Shown piece after piece: positions 7,305 through 15,100 of a stretch of DNA of 19,803 nt. The stretch lies in assembly GCA_964388785.1 (NCBI GenBank), contig CAYMBX010000016.1:1-19803 (forward strand). Direction: 5' to 3'. Position 1 is the stretch's first letter; each line of letters begins with the position of its first letter. The stretch is from VGKU01 sp964388785 (lineage in GTDB: Bacteria > Patescibacteriota > Patescibacteriia > UBA9934 > GWF2-40-263). The position numbers and the translations under genes were made by a program. The notes under the pieces were generated by a model. That model was not told the DNA's origin. It did not search any database and saw only the letters and a program-made list of their open reading frames with translations.

Positions 7305-7553
7305 ATGACCATGTATCCGAACGAAGATTCGTTCTACAGGACGGCAGATCTGGCTCTTGCCGCTGCCATCTCTCTATTTCGTCCTCTTGAGGCGATAGAT
7401 CAAACATCTGATCCACGCAGATGCGAATTTGTATTTGCTCACGATCAAGAACTCGATGCAATCATCGAGGCTTATTGGCGACGGGAACTCAAGGTCGACC
7501 CGCGCGCTTATGCAGATGCACACCGTGCTATTAAAGCGCGAATCTTTGGCTAG
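7305..7553 (+). CDS. DUF5659-like small protein
   Basis: The protein is 82 residues from ATG 7305, with ATG 7311 as alternative. The pattern FYRTADLALAAAISL, then CEFVFAHDQELDAIIEAYW and VDPRAYADAHRAIKARI, fits the DUF5659 family as I remember it: an N-terminal (F/Y)x(T/S)xDLxLAA helix, a CxFVF strand, and a C-terminal helix after VD. The function of that family is unknown to me. The frame stays open upstream to 7242, but that part crosses the terminator hairpin. The start codon sits immediately after the terminator T tract with no Shine-Dalgarno, so expression from a nearby upstream promoter is unclear. The next gene follows after 5 bases. Confidence 0.65.
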   Translation: MTMYPNEDSFYRTADLALAAAISLFRPLEAIDQTSDPRRCEFVFAHDQELDAIIEAYWRRELKVDPRAYADAHRAIKARIFG

Positions 7554-7558
7554 AGATT

Positions 7559-7768
7559 GTGTTGAGCATATCGCGAACAAAAGAACTCATTGAAGATCAC
7601 TCGCTTACCGATCAGGAAGCCGAGCTGATTAGAAATGTCACTCGCGATTTTGCTGAACTTATATTCCAGAAATGGAAATCGGAGCGCAACAACGACGGAA
7701 TAACTCAAGAACACAATGATTATGAACAAACAAACCAGACAGAAACTTTTGATCCAAAGAGGACGTGA
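7559..7768 (+). CDS. Small hypothetical protein, 69 aa
   Basis: The first 45 residues form an acidic helical segment (RTKELIEDHSLTDQEAELIRNVTRDFAELIFQKWKSER). The remainder is polar and probably disordered. The start is GTG 7559, five bases after the DUF5659-like gene stops. I recall small proteins of this type beside recombinases in Patescibacteria elements, but cannot name a family. No catalytic residues are evident. It probably belongs to a DUF5659-like, 69-aa, ATPase gene cluster. Confidence 0.55.
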   Translation: MLSISRTKELIEDHSLTDQEAELIRNVTRDFAELIFQKWKSERNNDGITQEHNDYEQTNQTETFDPKRT

Positions 7769-7850
7769 ACCTCCAGCATCCCACAATTTCCGACATCCAT
7801 TACTAAATAACGAATCTGCGACCTGTGTCGCCAAAAAAATCATTACCATT

Positions 7851-9221
7851 ATGTCCCAACCAAATCCTGTTCTCTATGAACAAATCGATCCAGATGGAAA
7901 CTTGCAGGAACAAGAAATCGCTTCAAGTACTCTTCAGTTTTCTCCCATGTCAGTCGTCGAACTGACCGATGTATTAGGACTCACCATCAAACAAGACGCA
8001 GTGAATAAGGTGGTGACGTTTCTTTGTGAACTCTCCATCTACACAGAATCGGCACAATTCAATATCAGCTTCAACGCACCATCCTCGACTGGAAAATCAT
8101 TCATTCCAACCGAAATCGCTCGTCTATTTCCACATGAAGATGTGGTGGAAGTGGCTTACTGCAGCCCGACTGCGTTCTTCCACGATCAAGGTCAAAAGGA
8201 TGAAAAACGAAAGGGCGAGATCATTGTTGATCTATCAAAAAAATTACTGATCTTTCTTGATCAACCTCATAACCAACTTTTGGAGCGTTTACGGCCTCTG
8301 CTGTCTCACGACAAAAAAGAAATTCACATCAAAATTACGGATAAGAGCATGAAACAAAACCTTCGAACCAAGAATGTCATATTAAGAGGATTTCCAGCAG
8401 TTGTATTCTGTACCGCTGGCCTATCTATCGACGAACAAGAGGCGACACGATTTCTGTTGCTCTCACCAGAAGTGAACCAAGAAAAGTTGCGGGAAGGAAT
8501 CCTAGAAACAATTAGACGATCCTCGAATAAGGAACTCTACGATGCCTGCCTCGAAGCAAATCCTGGGCGTGCAAATCTTAAGCAGCGCATTCTGGCCATT
8601 AAGGAAGCTGGGATCGAGGATGTGGTGATAGATGATGCAAAAATAATTGAGGAGAGGTTCTTCGCACAAAACAAGATGCTTAAACCTCGTCACCAACGTG
8701 ACATCAAGCGACTGCTTGCCATTACGAAAGTGCTCGCACTTCTAAATTTCTGGTGGCGAGAACGGGAAGGAAATATCATCAAAGCAAACGACTCCGACAT
8801 TGAAGCAGCATTTGAGCTGTGGAGTGAAATATCAGTCAGCCAAGAGCTGAATCTCCCGCCCTATATCTACAAGCTTTACAAAGAAGTAATTCTGACATTG
8901 TGGAGTGAAAAGCTCGTTGAGGCTCAAGCACAAGGTTTACCAGCCGAAAACCTAAAGGGTCTTTCTAGAAAGGAGATTCTCACAAAACATTACGAGGTCT
9001 ATGGACGCATGTTGGACATCATTCAACTACGACAACAAATTCTTCCAATGCTAGAAACGGCGGGATTGATATCGCAAGAAGACGATCTGCAAGACAAACG
9101 TCAACGATTGGTTCGACCGAATTCAGTGATGCTCAAAGAAGAAGAAATAAATAGTGAGAAGCACTGTGGGGGGGACATGGATACAACGGAAGAAATCGAC
9201 TATAGAGATATTCCATTTTGA
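7851..9221 (+). CDS. P-loop ATPase, possibly a mobile-element replication protein
   Basis: The 456-residue protein has a Walker A-like NAPSSTGKSF (75-84), in which the first glycine is replaced by alanine, and a Walker B-like KLLIFLDQPH (131-140). A following VVFCTAG strand (184-190) resembles the sensor-1 region of AAA+ or helicase ATPases. The C-terminal half is helical with basic patches (KPRHQRDIKRLLAITKVLALLNFWW) typical of helical lid or DNA-binding regions. It may be a replicative helicase or primase-associated ATPase of the element. Its distance from characterised families is large and I do not name it. The frame stays open to 7716, but this overlaps the preceding gene, so I prefer ATG 7851. 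No strong Shine-Dalgarno is present. Confidence 0.6.
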   Translation: MSQPNPVLYEQIDPDGNLQEQEIASSTLQFSPMSVVELTDVLGLTIKQDAVNKVVTFLCELSIYTESAQFNISFNAPSSTGKSFIPTEIARLFPHEDVVEVAYCSPTAFFHDQGQKDEKRKGEIIVDLSKKLLIFLDQPHNQLLERLRPLLSHDKKEIHIKITDKSMKQNLRTKNVILRGFPAVVFCTAGLSIDEQEATRFLLLSPEVNQEKLREGILETIRRSSNKELYDACLEANPGRANLKQRILAIKEAGIEDVVIDDAKIIEERFFAQNKMLKPRHQRDIKRLLAITKVLALLNFWWREREGNIIKANDSDIEAAFELWSEISVSQELNLPPYIYKLYKEVILTLWSEKLVEAQAQGLPAENLKGLSRKEILTKHYEVYGRMLDIIQLRQQILPMLETAGLISQEDDLQDKRQRLVRPNSVMLKEEEINSEKHCGGDMDTTEEIDYRDIPF

Positions 9222-9273
9222 GCAGTGGGGATAAAAACTCCCGAATGGCTATAAGAAATTATCAGAAATTTCG

Positions 9274-9302
9274 TTGATCGAACCTTAAATTAATGCTAAT
9301 AT
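9274..9302 (+). promoter_or_regulatory. Promoter of the recombinase leader
   Basis: TTGATC (9274-9279) and TAATAT (9297-9302) are separated by exactly 17 bases, with an extended -10 TG at 9294-9295. The predicted start at about 9309 coincides with the first base of the structured leader. Confidence 0.6.
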
Positions 9303-9308
9303 GTAAGT

Positions 9309-9419
9309 GTTCACCCAATGCATTGCAGCCCGTTTTATGTTCTTTTGTTGTCCATAAGGGGCGTCTCTGCCAACAAAGGAGTCTTCAGGCTACGCGTTGG
9401 GTGAACCAGAGCGCCCCTT
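9309..9419 (+). ncRNA. Predicted H-type pseudoknot leader of the serine recombinase
   Basis: Stem A pairs 9309-9321 (GTTCACCCAATGC) with 9394-9406 (GCGTTGGGTGAAC), 13 bp with one G-U. Stem B pairs 9356-9369 with 9407-9419 (AAGGGGCG and CTCTG with CAGAGCGCCCCTT), 13 bp around one bulged T at 9364. The strands are in the order A, B, A', B', so they form a pseudoknot, and A' and B' are adjacent with no gap, which allows coaxial stacking. An extra 7-bp stem (TTTGTTG 9344-9350 with CAACAAA 9371-9377) places the B strand in a hairpin loop. B' ends 9 bases before the recombinase ATG, which has no Shine-Dalgarno. I do not recognise the family. Confidence 0.55.
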
Positions 9420-9428
9420 TGTGATTAT

Positions 9429-11024
9429 ATGAAAAAAGTTAACAACAAAAATCAGGCTGTCATCTACACTCGCGTAAGTTCAGACGAGCAAGTTGATGGC
9501 ACATCATTGAATGACCAGGAGAAGAAATGTCGACAATATTGTAAAGATCGTGGGTTTGAAGTCGCATCGATCTTTCGAGAAGAAGGCGCTTCAGCCAAGA
9601 CAGCAAATCGTGCTGAATTTCTACGCGCCCTTGAGTATTGTAGAAAACATCAAGACGTTATCGGAGCGTTTGTGGTGGTAAAAGTCGATCGGTTTGCGAG
9701 AAACACCGAAGATCACTTCAGTGTTCGCAAAATTCTTTTAGACTATGGTGTGACACTGCATTCAGTTTCAGAACCAATTGGAAACGATCCCGTAGAAAAA
9801 TTAATTGAGACTGTTCTGGCTGGAACGGCGGAGTTCGACAACTCGATTCGGTCTCGACGTTGTACTGATGGAATGATTGAAAAGTTAAGAGAAGGTATTC
9901 TGCCATGGCAGCCACCATGCGGATACAACAAACTGGGAGCGAAAAAAAGAGGAGAAAAGAAGAAGGAACCAGATCCAATAAACCCTGAAATTTTTCCCAT
10001 CATCCAACGAGCATTGAAGGAATTCAAAACAGGATCATATACGCAAAAAGATATCATGACCATGTTAGATGAATGGGGTTTGGAAAAGATGCGCGGAAAG
10101 AAAACGACAAAACAATTCGTGGGAGACATGCTGGGAAGACATCTGAAATTTTATGCTGGCATTTTGGTCAATCCATGGATTGAAGGAGAAGAAGTGAAGG
10201 GGTTACACAAACCTATGATCACAGAAGAAGAGATGTATGAGATTATGGCTGTAAAAGTAGGAAGAAAGAAAAAGCCTAAAAAATGCAAGCGAGAAAATCC
10301 AGACTTTCCCTTAAAGATTACTATAAAATGCGCGTCATGCGGTTACAGTCTTACTGGGAGTTTCTCAAGAGGGAACGGTGGCAAGTATCCTTACTACCAC
10401 TGTCGGTATGATGGTTGTGCATTCGCTTGGAAGTCCGTTTCAAAGAACGATCTGGAGACAGAATTCCGTAAACGATTAAAGGAGATCAAGCCGAAAAAAA
10501 CTTTCCTCCGTTTGTTTCAAGAAACAGTACTGGATCTTTGGGAAGAAAAACGCAATCACTTCGAAATTGATGCAAGTAAGTATGATCATCGTCTTAAACG
10601 ACTTGAAGAAAAACGAAAACGCATCTTTGAAATGCGAGAGGATGGTTCTTACACAAAAGAAGAATTCATGGAACGAAAAGCTGAAGTAGAGAATGAACTG
10701 GCTGCCACAAAAATTTCTTTGAGTGAAACACGCATCGAAAAGTTTGATGTCGAGGCAGCATTGAGCTACGCACTTCAATTCATGGAGGATTTGGAGCGAC
10801 AATGGGTAGACCTTTCCTATCCAGCTCGTCTTCGGTTCCAACAACTCATTTTTCCAGAGGGAATTCCTTACACCCGTGGTGTAGGACTTGGAACCGCTAG
10901 AATGTCGCTAATTTTAGAAACACAAAAGACCTTTCACAAAGAAAGGTCTTCAGTGGTGGACCGTGCGGGGCTCGAACCCGCGACCTCCACGATGCCATCG
11001 TGGCGCTCTAGCCAACTGAGCTAA
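9429..11024 (+). CDS. Large serine recombinase (integrase) with a tRNA-derived tail
   Basis: This is a large serine recombinase that integrates or excises DNA through a serine-DNA intermediate. The N-terminal resolvase domain has YTRVSS with catalytic Ser17 and the VKVDRFARN arginine motif near residue 80. A recombinase domain follows (about 160-290), then a zinc ribbon (IKCASCGYSLTG, then HCRYDGC, about 297-335), and a coiled coil (about 375-445). The usual end of such proteins falls near FPEGIPYTRG plus a short strand MSLILE. Here the frame continues about 30 residues, of which the last 23 (VDRAGLEPATSTMPSW and on) are the antisense translation of tRNA-Ala, with the TAA stop inside the tRNA. 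The preceding residues come from the tRNA terminator. The tail is therefore probably host sequence joined on integration. The ATG lies just after the pseudoknot leader. Confidence 0.92.
   Translation: MKKVNNKNQAVIYTRVSSDEQVDGTSLNDQEKKCRQYCKDRGFEVASIFREEGASAKTANRAEFLRALEYCRKHQDVIGAFVVVKVDRFARNTEDHFSVRKILLDYGVTLHSVSEPIGNDPVEKLIETVLAGTAEFDNSIRSRRCTDGMIEKLREGILPWQPPCGYNKLGAKKRGEKKKEPDPINPEIFPIIQRALKEFKTGSYTQKDIMTMLDEWGLEKMRGKKTTKQFVGDMLGRHLKFYAGILVNPWIEGEEVKGLHKPMITEEEMYEIMAVKVGRKKKPKKCKRENPDFPLKITIKCASCGYSLTGSFSRGNGGKYPYYHCRYDGCAFAWKSVSKNDLETEFRKRLKEIKPKKTFLRLFQETVLDLWEEKRNHFEIDASKYDHRLKRLEEKRKRIFEMREDGSYTKEEFMERKAEVENELAATKISLSETRIEKFDVEAALSYALQFMEDLERQWVDLSYPARLRFQQLIFPEGIPYTRGVGLGTARMSLILETQKTFHKERSSVVDRAGLEPATSTMPSWRSSQLS
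10926..10950 (-). terminator. Rho-independent terminator of tRNA-Ala
   Basis: A perfect 10-bp stem (AAGACCTTTC with GAAAGGTCTT) with a 5-base loop begins 3 bases after the tRNA CCA. On the minus strand the stem runs into TTTTG, a short T tract. It overlaps the 3' end of the recombinase frame. Confidence 0.75.
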
Positions 11025-11030
11025 CGGCCC
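10954..11030 (-). tRNA. tRNA-Ala (anticodon GGC)
   Basis: The 77-nt tRNA includes an encoded CCA. The acceptor GGGCCGT pairs with ACGGTCC and contains the G3-U70 wobble that identifies tRNA-Ala. The anticodon stem CCACG/CGTGG holds loop ATGGCAT with anticodon GGC. The T arm is GCGGG-TTCGAGC-CCCGC. Both flanking protein frames extend into it, the recombinase from the 3' side in antisense and the HTH protein from the 5' side in sense. Confidence 0.97.
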
Positions 11031-11697
11031 TTGAAATTAATTTTGCAATTACGGTGAGCTCATTAAACACATGTGCGGAAAAATAGTCAATTCGACAAAC
11101 TCCTTTATAATTTTGTTTCTTCGTTGGCCGTCCTTTCGTTCTCGCATCGATCTGAGCCTTATAAAATTGTGCCTTTGGAATTTGTGTTATGCCGGACCAA
11201 AATTTTTCAAGCATCTGAATATCTTGATCGGCACGACATTGAACAGTCAGCCGAAACTTCTTTTCCTCAATAGGATACGTTGCTCGTAGTAGTCCCAAAA
11301 AGATTGAAATGATCTTGGGATCAGAATTACCAAAACAAACAGCGTCTCTATTCTTTCCACCCTCACCAAGATACAACATTGCAAGTGCAATCTTGGCAAC
11401 ATTTATATCGCGTATCAACGAAACTAACTCCCGATTTTGGTTCTCCAATTCTTCCAGATATACGGCTCGTTTTTTGTGATTTGCTGCCACACCTTTCTTT
11501 TGTAATAAAGATAAAGCATTGTTTTTCTTCTCTTGAATCAGGGAATTCGCCTGCAGACTAAGTGGTAGATCACCAAGCCAATAAGAAAGAGTTGACTTTG
11601 GAATTCCACCAAGCCTTTTTGAAATTTCTGGATATGTAAATCCCGATCTTCGCAGTGCGACGGCTTTCTTTTTTCGCTCATCACTCATATGTAACAT
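11008..11697 (-). CDS. HTH plus LAGLIDADG-like protein ending inside tRNA-Ala
   Basis: The protein is 229 residues from ATG 11697. AGGAG lies 4 bases upstream. ATG 11688 and 11718 are alternatives. Numbering from 11718, an N-terminal HTH covers about 20-50 (ALRRSGFTYPEISKRLGGIP with KSTLSYWLG). A basic helical linker follows. A C-terminal region has ALAMLYLGEGGK (111-122), a weak match to the LAGLIDADG helix, then FGNSDPKIISIFLGLLR, which resembles the next part of a homing-endonuclease fold. The catalytic acid would be E119, which is uncertain. The last residues (RAVSSVG) are the sense translation of the tRNA 5' half, and the TAG in the D arm is the stop. No promoter is visible between the pyrF terminator and the start. 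It could be a regulator, a degenerate homing endonuclease, or an element protein. Confidence 0.65.
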   Translation of the reverse strand: MLHMSDERKKKAVALRRSGFTYPEISKRLGGIPKSTLSYWLGDLPLSLQANSLIQEKKNNALSLLQKKGVAANHKKRAVYLEELENQNRELVSLIRDINVAKIALAMLYLGEGGKNRDAVCFGNSDPKIISIFLGLLRATYPIEEKKFRLTVQCRADQDIQMLEKFWSGITQIPKAQFYKAQIDARTKGRPTKKQNYKGVCRIDYFSAHVFNELTVIAKLISRAVSSVG

Positions 11698-11725
11698 TGT
11701 ACTCCTAAAGTCTTCCATGTGAAAT

Positions 11726-11750
11726 AAAAAAAAACCGACCGGTGTGGTCG
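11726..11750 (-). terminator. Rho-independent terminator of pyrF
   Basis: The stem CGACC-ACACC-GGTCG (11750-11736) starts directly after the pyrF stop codon and is followed by a run of nine T on the minus strand. It lies about 30 bases before the start of the next gene. Confidence 0.85.
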
Positions 11751-12644
11751 CTAGAGAGTGCCCGCCTCACGGAGGTACTGGCGGATCTGGCCGTCCAGAC
11801 GCGCCGCTTCCTCGGCCGCGGCCATCGCGAAGTCCCCGCCGCTCCCGGCGTGAATGACGCTTCGGCTCGCGTTGATGATCATGCCCGTTCCGTCTTCTGT
11901 CCTCCCCGCCTTTACGGTCGCCGCGAGATCGCCTCCCTGCTTGCCGATCCCCGGGATCAGAATCGGCATCGCGCCGACGATCGCTCGAACCGACACGAGA
12001 TCTTGCAGATGGGTCGCGCCTACGACCACGCCGCAGTTGCCGCGCGCATTCCACTCGTCCGCGATCTTGTAGGCGATGAACCGGTGCAGAGGAATGCTCT
12101 TCTTCCTCGCATACGCAGGTGTCACGCGCTGAAGGAACCGATCGGTGGGATCAATGTCCTGATCCTGCAGTTCCTCTGCGCGCGGGTTCGAGGTCTTCAC
12201 GAGGAAGATACAGCCCTTGTCTGCGCGTCGCAGGAACGGCTCGTGTGCTTCGCGTCCGACGTACGGGTTGAGCGTCACCGCGTCCGCACCCACCACGTCG
12301 AACGCGAACTCGGCGTTCGCTTCGTTTGTGTCCCCGACGTCCCCGTACTTGGCGTCCAGAATGATCGGCACGTCCGGGTACCGATCCCGCATGTACGCAC
12401 ACAGATCCTCGAGCGCTCTGACCCCTTCTGATCCGTAGCGCGTGAAGAAGGCGAGATTTGGCTTGTACGCGAGTGCGTACGGACGCGTCGCCTCGATGAT
12501 CTGGATGAGGAAGCGGCGCAGTCGATCGTAGATCCCAGTCGACGTGATAATCGCGGGAAGGAGCTCAATGCGCGGATCGAGCCCAACGCACAGAAACTTC
12601 CCGGCCGACCATCCCTTTGCGAGTTTTTCCTGAAAAGAAACCAT
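11751..12644 (-). CDS. pyrF: Orotidine 5'-phosphate decarboxylase, type 2
   Basis: PyrF decarboxylates orotidine 5'-phosphate to UMP, the last step of pyrimidine synthesis, in the cytosol. The 297-residue protein has the phosphate and substrate-binding start CVGLDPR (19-25), KPNLAFF (61-67), and the signature ILDAKYGDVGDT (95-106) with D97, K99 and D102 as the catalytic acid-lysine-acid set. These match the longer type 2 family. Start ATG 12644 has AGGGAG about 8 bases upstream. The stop abuts a terminator. It lies 47 bases after the TPR membrane protein gene on the same strand, so they may be one transcript. GC content is visibly higher than in the flanking element. Confidence 0.95.
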   Translation of the reverse strand: MVSFQEKLAKGWSAGKFLCVGLDPRIELLPAIITSTGIYDRLRRFLIQIIEATRPYALAYKPNLAFFTRYGSEGVRALEDLCAYMRDRYPDVPIILDAKYGDVGDTNEANAEFAFDVVGADAVTLNPYVGREAHEPFLRRADKGCIFLVKTSNPRAEELQDQDIDPTDRFLQRVTPAYARKKSIPLHRFIAYKIADEWNARGNCGVVVGATHLQDLVSVRAIVGAMPILIPGIGKQGGDLAATVKAGRTEDGTGMIINASRSVIHAGSGGDFAMAAAEEAARLDGQIRQYLREAGTL

Positions 12645-12691
12645 GACGTTTCTCCCTTGTTGGCCAAACCGAACGTAACATGCGTCTGCCT

Positions 12692-15046
12692 CTATGGCAA
12701 TGGTGCGGGAAAGTCTTGCGTTGTCTGTCCTTTTAGAAGTCGATCGAGTCGCGTTTTCACGAGTTGATTGCCCGGATTGAGTTCCAACACTTTTTCAATC
12801 TGCTCGATCGCGGCTTTGACATCCCCTTGTTGTTCGTAAATTGATGCCAAAAACCACCTTGCATTGCTATAACTTGGCGCAAGCGAGATTGCATACTCAA
12901 AGGCATTTTTCGCTCGCTCAGAGTCTCCCTTTATGTCTCGCCGCAAATAGAGCTGCCCCAACTGAAACGCAACTCCCACATCTTGCGGGTTGTATCGCGC
13001 CACACTTTCAAGCTTTCCGATCGCGTCATCCAAACGCCCTTGGCGCTCATAGGCGAGGCTGAGTTGATAATGAGCCGGGGCATAGTTCGCCTTGAGTTCG
13101 ATCGCCTTATTGAAGGCCTCTTCCGCCTTTTTCATATAATCCGCCACGAGCGCTTTCGCCTGCTCAGCATTTTGCGCATTCTCAGACACCGTGAGCGGTC
13201 GCTCGCGCTCCGCGGCCGCAAGATACGTGATTCCAAGTTCGTTCCAGTTAGCCGGATTTACCGGTTCAAGTTCAATTAAACGTTCAAATGCGCTCACCGC
13301 AAATGTCGATGCATTTGGAACGATGGGCATCAATTCGCGATAGATGGTTCCGCGCACAACCCAGTTTGCCGGATTGTTCGAAGACAGCTCGGTGGCGCGG
13401 ACCGATGCATTCACCGCTGCCGCAACAAGCCCCTGCACATACGTACGGGATTCCGGTGTTAGTTCTGCGCTTGAAGAAACGTCCTGAAGCTGTTCGTTCA
13501 CTTGGATGACGAGCGCTTGGGCAAGCACACGGTAAGCGCGATCATCAAATCGATTGAGCGTAGCCGCTCGATCCAACCATCCAACCACTTCAGTGATCGG
13601 TGTGCCTTGACGGTCTGCACGCACAGCCTTCGCAAACGCAACTTCCGCAACATAACGTTGTGAAACAACAAAAATACCGACCAAAAATCCGAGCGTTCCA
13701 ACCGTGAAGAATAACGAAGCGACAAGCCGAACCACTCCGGTTTGATTTTGGCGCGCTGGCTTTGGATCTGAAAGTACTTGCGAAGCCATGAGCGCAGTGA
13801 AAAAGAATAAAAACGCCATGAGCGTCATGTTGAAATGATAAAGACTTGCGGCCAAAATCAACATCGTCCATGGGACAAATGCCACAGAAGCCTGAAGCCA
13901 CTGCTCGCGTCCTTGAGATTTAAGAATACTTGTGAGGCCTCGAATCCCAAACACAAGAAGGAACAAAAGAAATGCAATGAAACCAAGAACGCCGATCGTA
14001 GGCAGAAGCGTGTACCACAAGGAAGAAGCTCGATCAAAACGCGTATTGAAAAACTCGGTTTGATTGACGATCGGACTATGTTCCTTTGCATAGACAAATG
14101 GATACGTTCCCGGTCCAGTTCCGTAAATCGAAAAACCTTGATCAAATGCCCGATAGGCAAGTTCCGTGCTTGCGCGCAAATTCAAGGTGACCTCTGCGGG
14201 AACGGAGATGGAAAACGGGGATGACAACCAAAGCCAAAACGGCAGAGCGGCCACAAAAAGCACAACGGGAAGCGTGAAACGGCCGGCAGAGGGAAAATCC
14301 TTGGATCGAAACAAAACAAATCCAAAAAGAATCGCAAGACCGGCCTCCAACACCAACCAAAGCATCCAATAATCAATCACAAGCAGATAGGTGAATGTCA
14401 GAACAGAAAGCAATAAAATGCCTGCTTGCTCAAGCCGCCCACGACTGTTCTCATACATGAGCGAATCCGAAGGCTTATGGGAAGTCCAAATCGCGAGTGA
14501 AAAAACAGTGATTGTGGAAAGATAAATTCCCACGGCATTGTGTGTGCCGATTGTATTAAACATGTGATCTCCCCAAAAAAATTGGGAGAGGGAAATCCCC
14601 GCGACAATGAGTGCAGAAAAAATGAGCACAGCGTGAACAAATCGGTGGGTCGCGCGCTCATATATGGTGTTGACAATCACATAAAAAAGAACCGTCAATC
14701 CCAGCAGGGTGAGCGCGCTTGTATACTCCTGCGTGGCACCGCCAACCCAGGATAAAAACGGGGCGGGAGAATGCCAAGCCGAAAGAAAAAATGTCAGGAG
14801 GAGCACAAGTGGAAAGACGTTGATCCATCCGCGTCGAAATACGAAACGTGCCTGCAAAATCATGGAACCAATCCACGTGAGTGCCGATGCAAAGGCAAAA
14901 ACAAGAAGGAGTGTTTGCTTATTGATCTCAAGAATGTCGATCGTGAAGGGAAGATAAAAAAGCGGAACGAAAAAAAGAAGAAGATAGACGATAACGCGTG
15001 TCGCTGACGACAAATACGTCGCCAAACCTTCAGAAGGAAGCTTCAT
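12692..15046 (-). CDS. Multi-pass membrane protein with C-terminal TPR repeats
   Basis: Residues 1-430 contain about ten or more hydrophobic segments, for example VIVYLLLFFVPLFYLPF (about 19-35) and LALLFGFVLF-like runs further on. The layout resembles O-antigen ligase/polymerase (Wzy/WaaL) membrane proteins fused to tetratricopeptide repeats. About 300 residues after the last membrane segment form TPR helices (AYEFAISLAPSY-type units such as FQLGQLYLRRD and WFLASIYEQQGDVKAAIEQIEKVLELNPGN). Such proteins are frequent in Patescibacteria and may handle surface glycans or secretion. The activity is not proven here. Start ATG 15046 sits only about 10 bases after an extended -10 box, so the mRNA may be leaderless. 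The stop lies 47 bases before pyrF. Confidence 0.75.
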   Translation of the reverse strand: MKLPSEGLATYLSSATRVIVYLLLFFVPLFYLPFTIDILEINKQTLLLVFAFASALTWIGSMILQARFVFRRGWINVFPLVLLLTFFLSAWHSPAPFLSWVGGATQEYTSALTLLGLTVLFYVIVNTIYERATHRFVHAVLIFSALIVAGISLSQFFWGDHMFNTIGTHNAVGIYLSTITVFSLAIWTSHKPSDSLMYENSRGRLEQAGILLLSVLTFTYLLVIDYWMLWLVLEAGLAILFGFVLFRSKDFPSAGRFTLPVVLFVAALPFWLWLSSPFSISVPAEVTLNLRASTELAYRAFDQGFSIYGTGPGTYPFVYAKEHSPIVNQTEFFNTRFDRASSLWYTLLPTIGVLGFIAFLLFLLVFGIRGLTSILKSQGREQWLQASVAFVPWTMLILAASLYHFNMTLMAFLFFFTALMASQVLSDPKPARQNQTGVVRLVASLFFTVGTLGFLVGIFVVSQRYVAEVAFAKAVRADRQGTPITEVVGWLDRAATLNRFDDRAYRVLAQALVIQVNEQLQDVSSSAELTPESRTYVQGLVAAAVNASVRATELSSNNPANWVVRGTIYRELMPIVPNASTFAVSAFERLIELEPVNPANWNELGITYLAAAERERPLTVSENAQNAEQAKALVADYMKKAEEAFNKAIELKANYAPAHYQLSLAYERQGRLDDAIGKLESVARYNPQDVGVAFQLGQLYLRRDIKGDSERAKNAFEYAISLAPSYSNARWFLASIYEQQGDVKAAIEQIEKVLELNPGNQLVKTRLDRLLKGQTTQDFPAPLP

Positions 15047-15055
15047 ATGTGAGTC

Positions 15056-15061
15056 AGTATA
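15056..15061 (-). promoter_or_regulatory. Extended -10 promoter element for the TPR gene
   Basis: On the minus strand TATACT (15061-15056) is preceded by TGA, giving the TGn extended -10 pattern. The -35 region is weak. Transcription would start about 3 bases before ATG 15046, giving a leaderless mRNA. Confidence 0.4.
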
Positions 15062-15100
15062 TCACGGATAGACTCCGTTTGTTCGTACCGGAGAGATCGA

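Noticed and set aside
7716..7850. Upstream extension of the ATPase gene
   Set aside because: It overlaps the 69-aa gene, crosses a small hairpin (GCGAC/GTCGC near 7819-7832) and lacks domain-like sequence.
1..9300. Second copy of the tRNA-Ala 3' end as the left attachment site
   Set aside because: I looked for the acceptor and T-arm sequence and saw no copy. The left end may be outside the window, or the core may be too short to see.
11742..12667. Long frames on the plus strand and in other frames over pyrF
   Set aside because: They are shadows in a high-GC gene with a clear PyrF translation. Their products are arginine- and serine-rich low-complexity sequence with no motifs.
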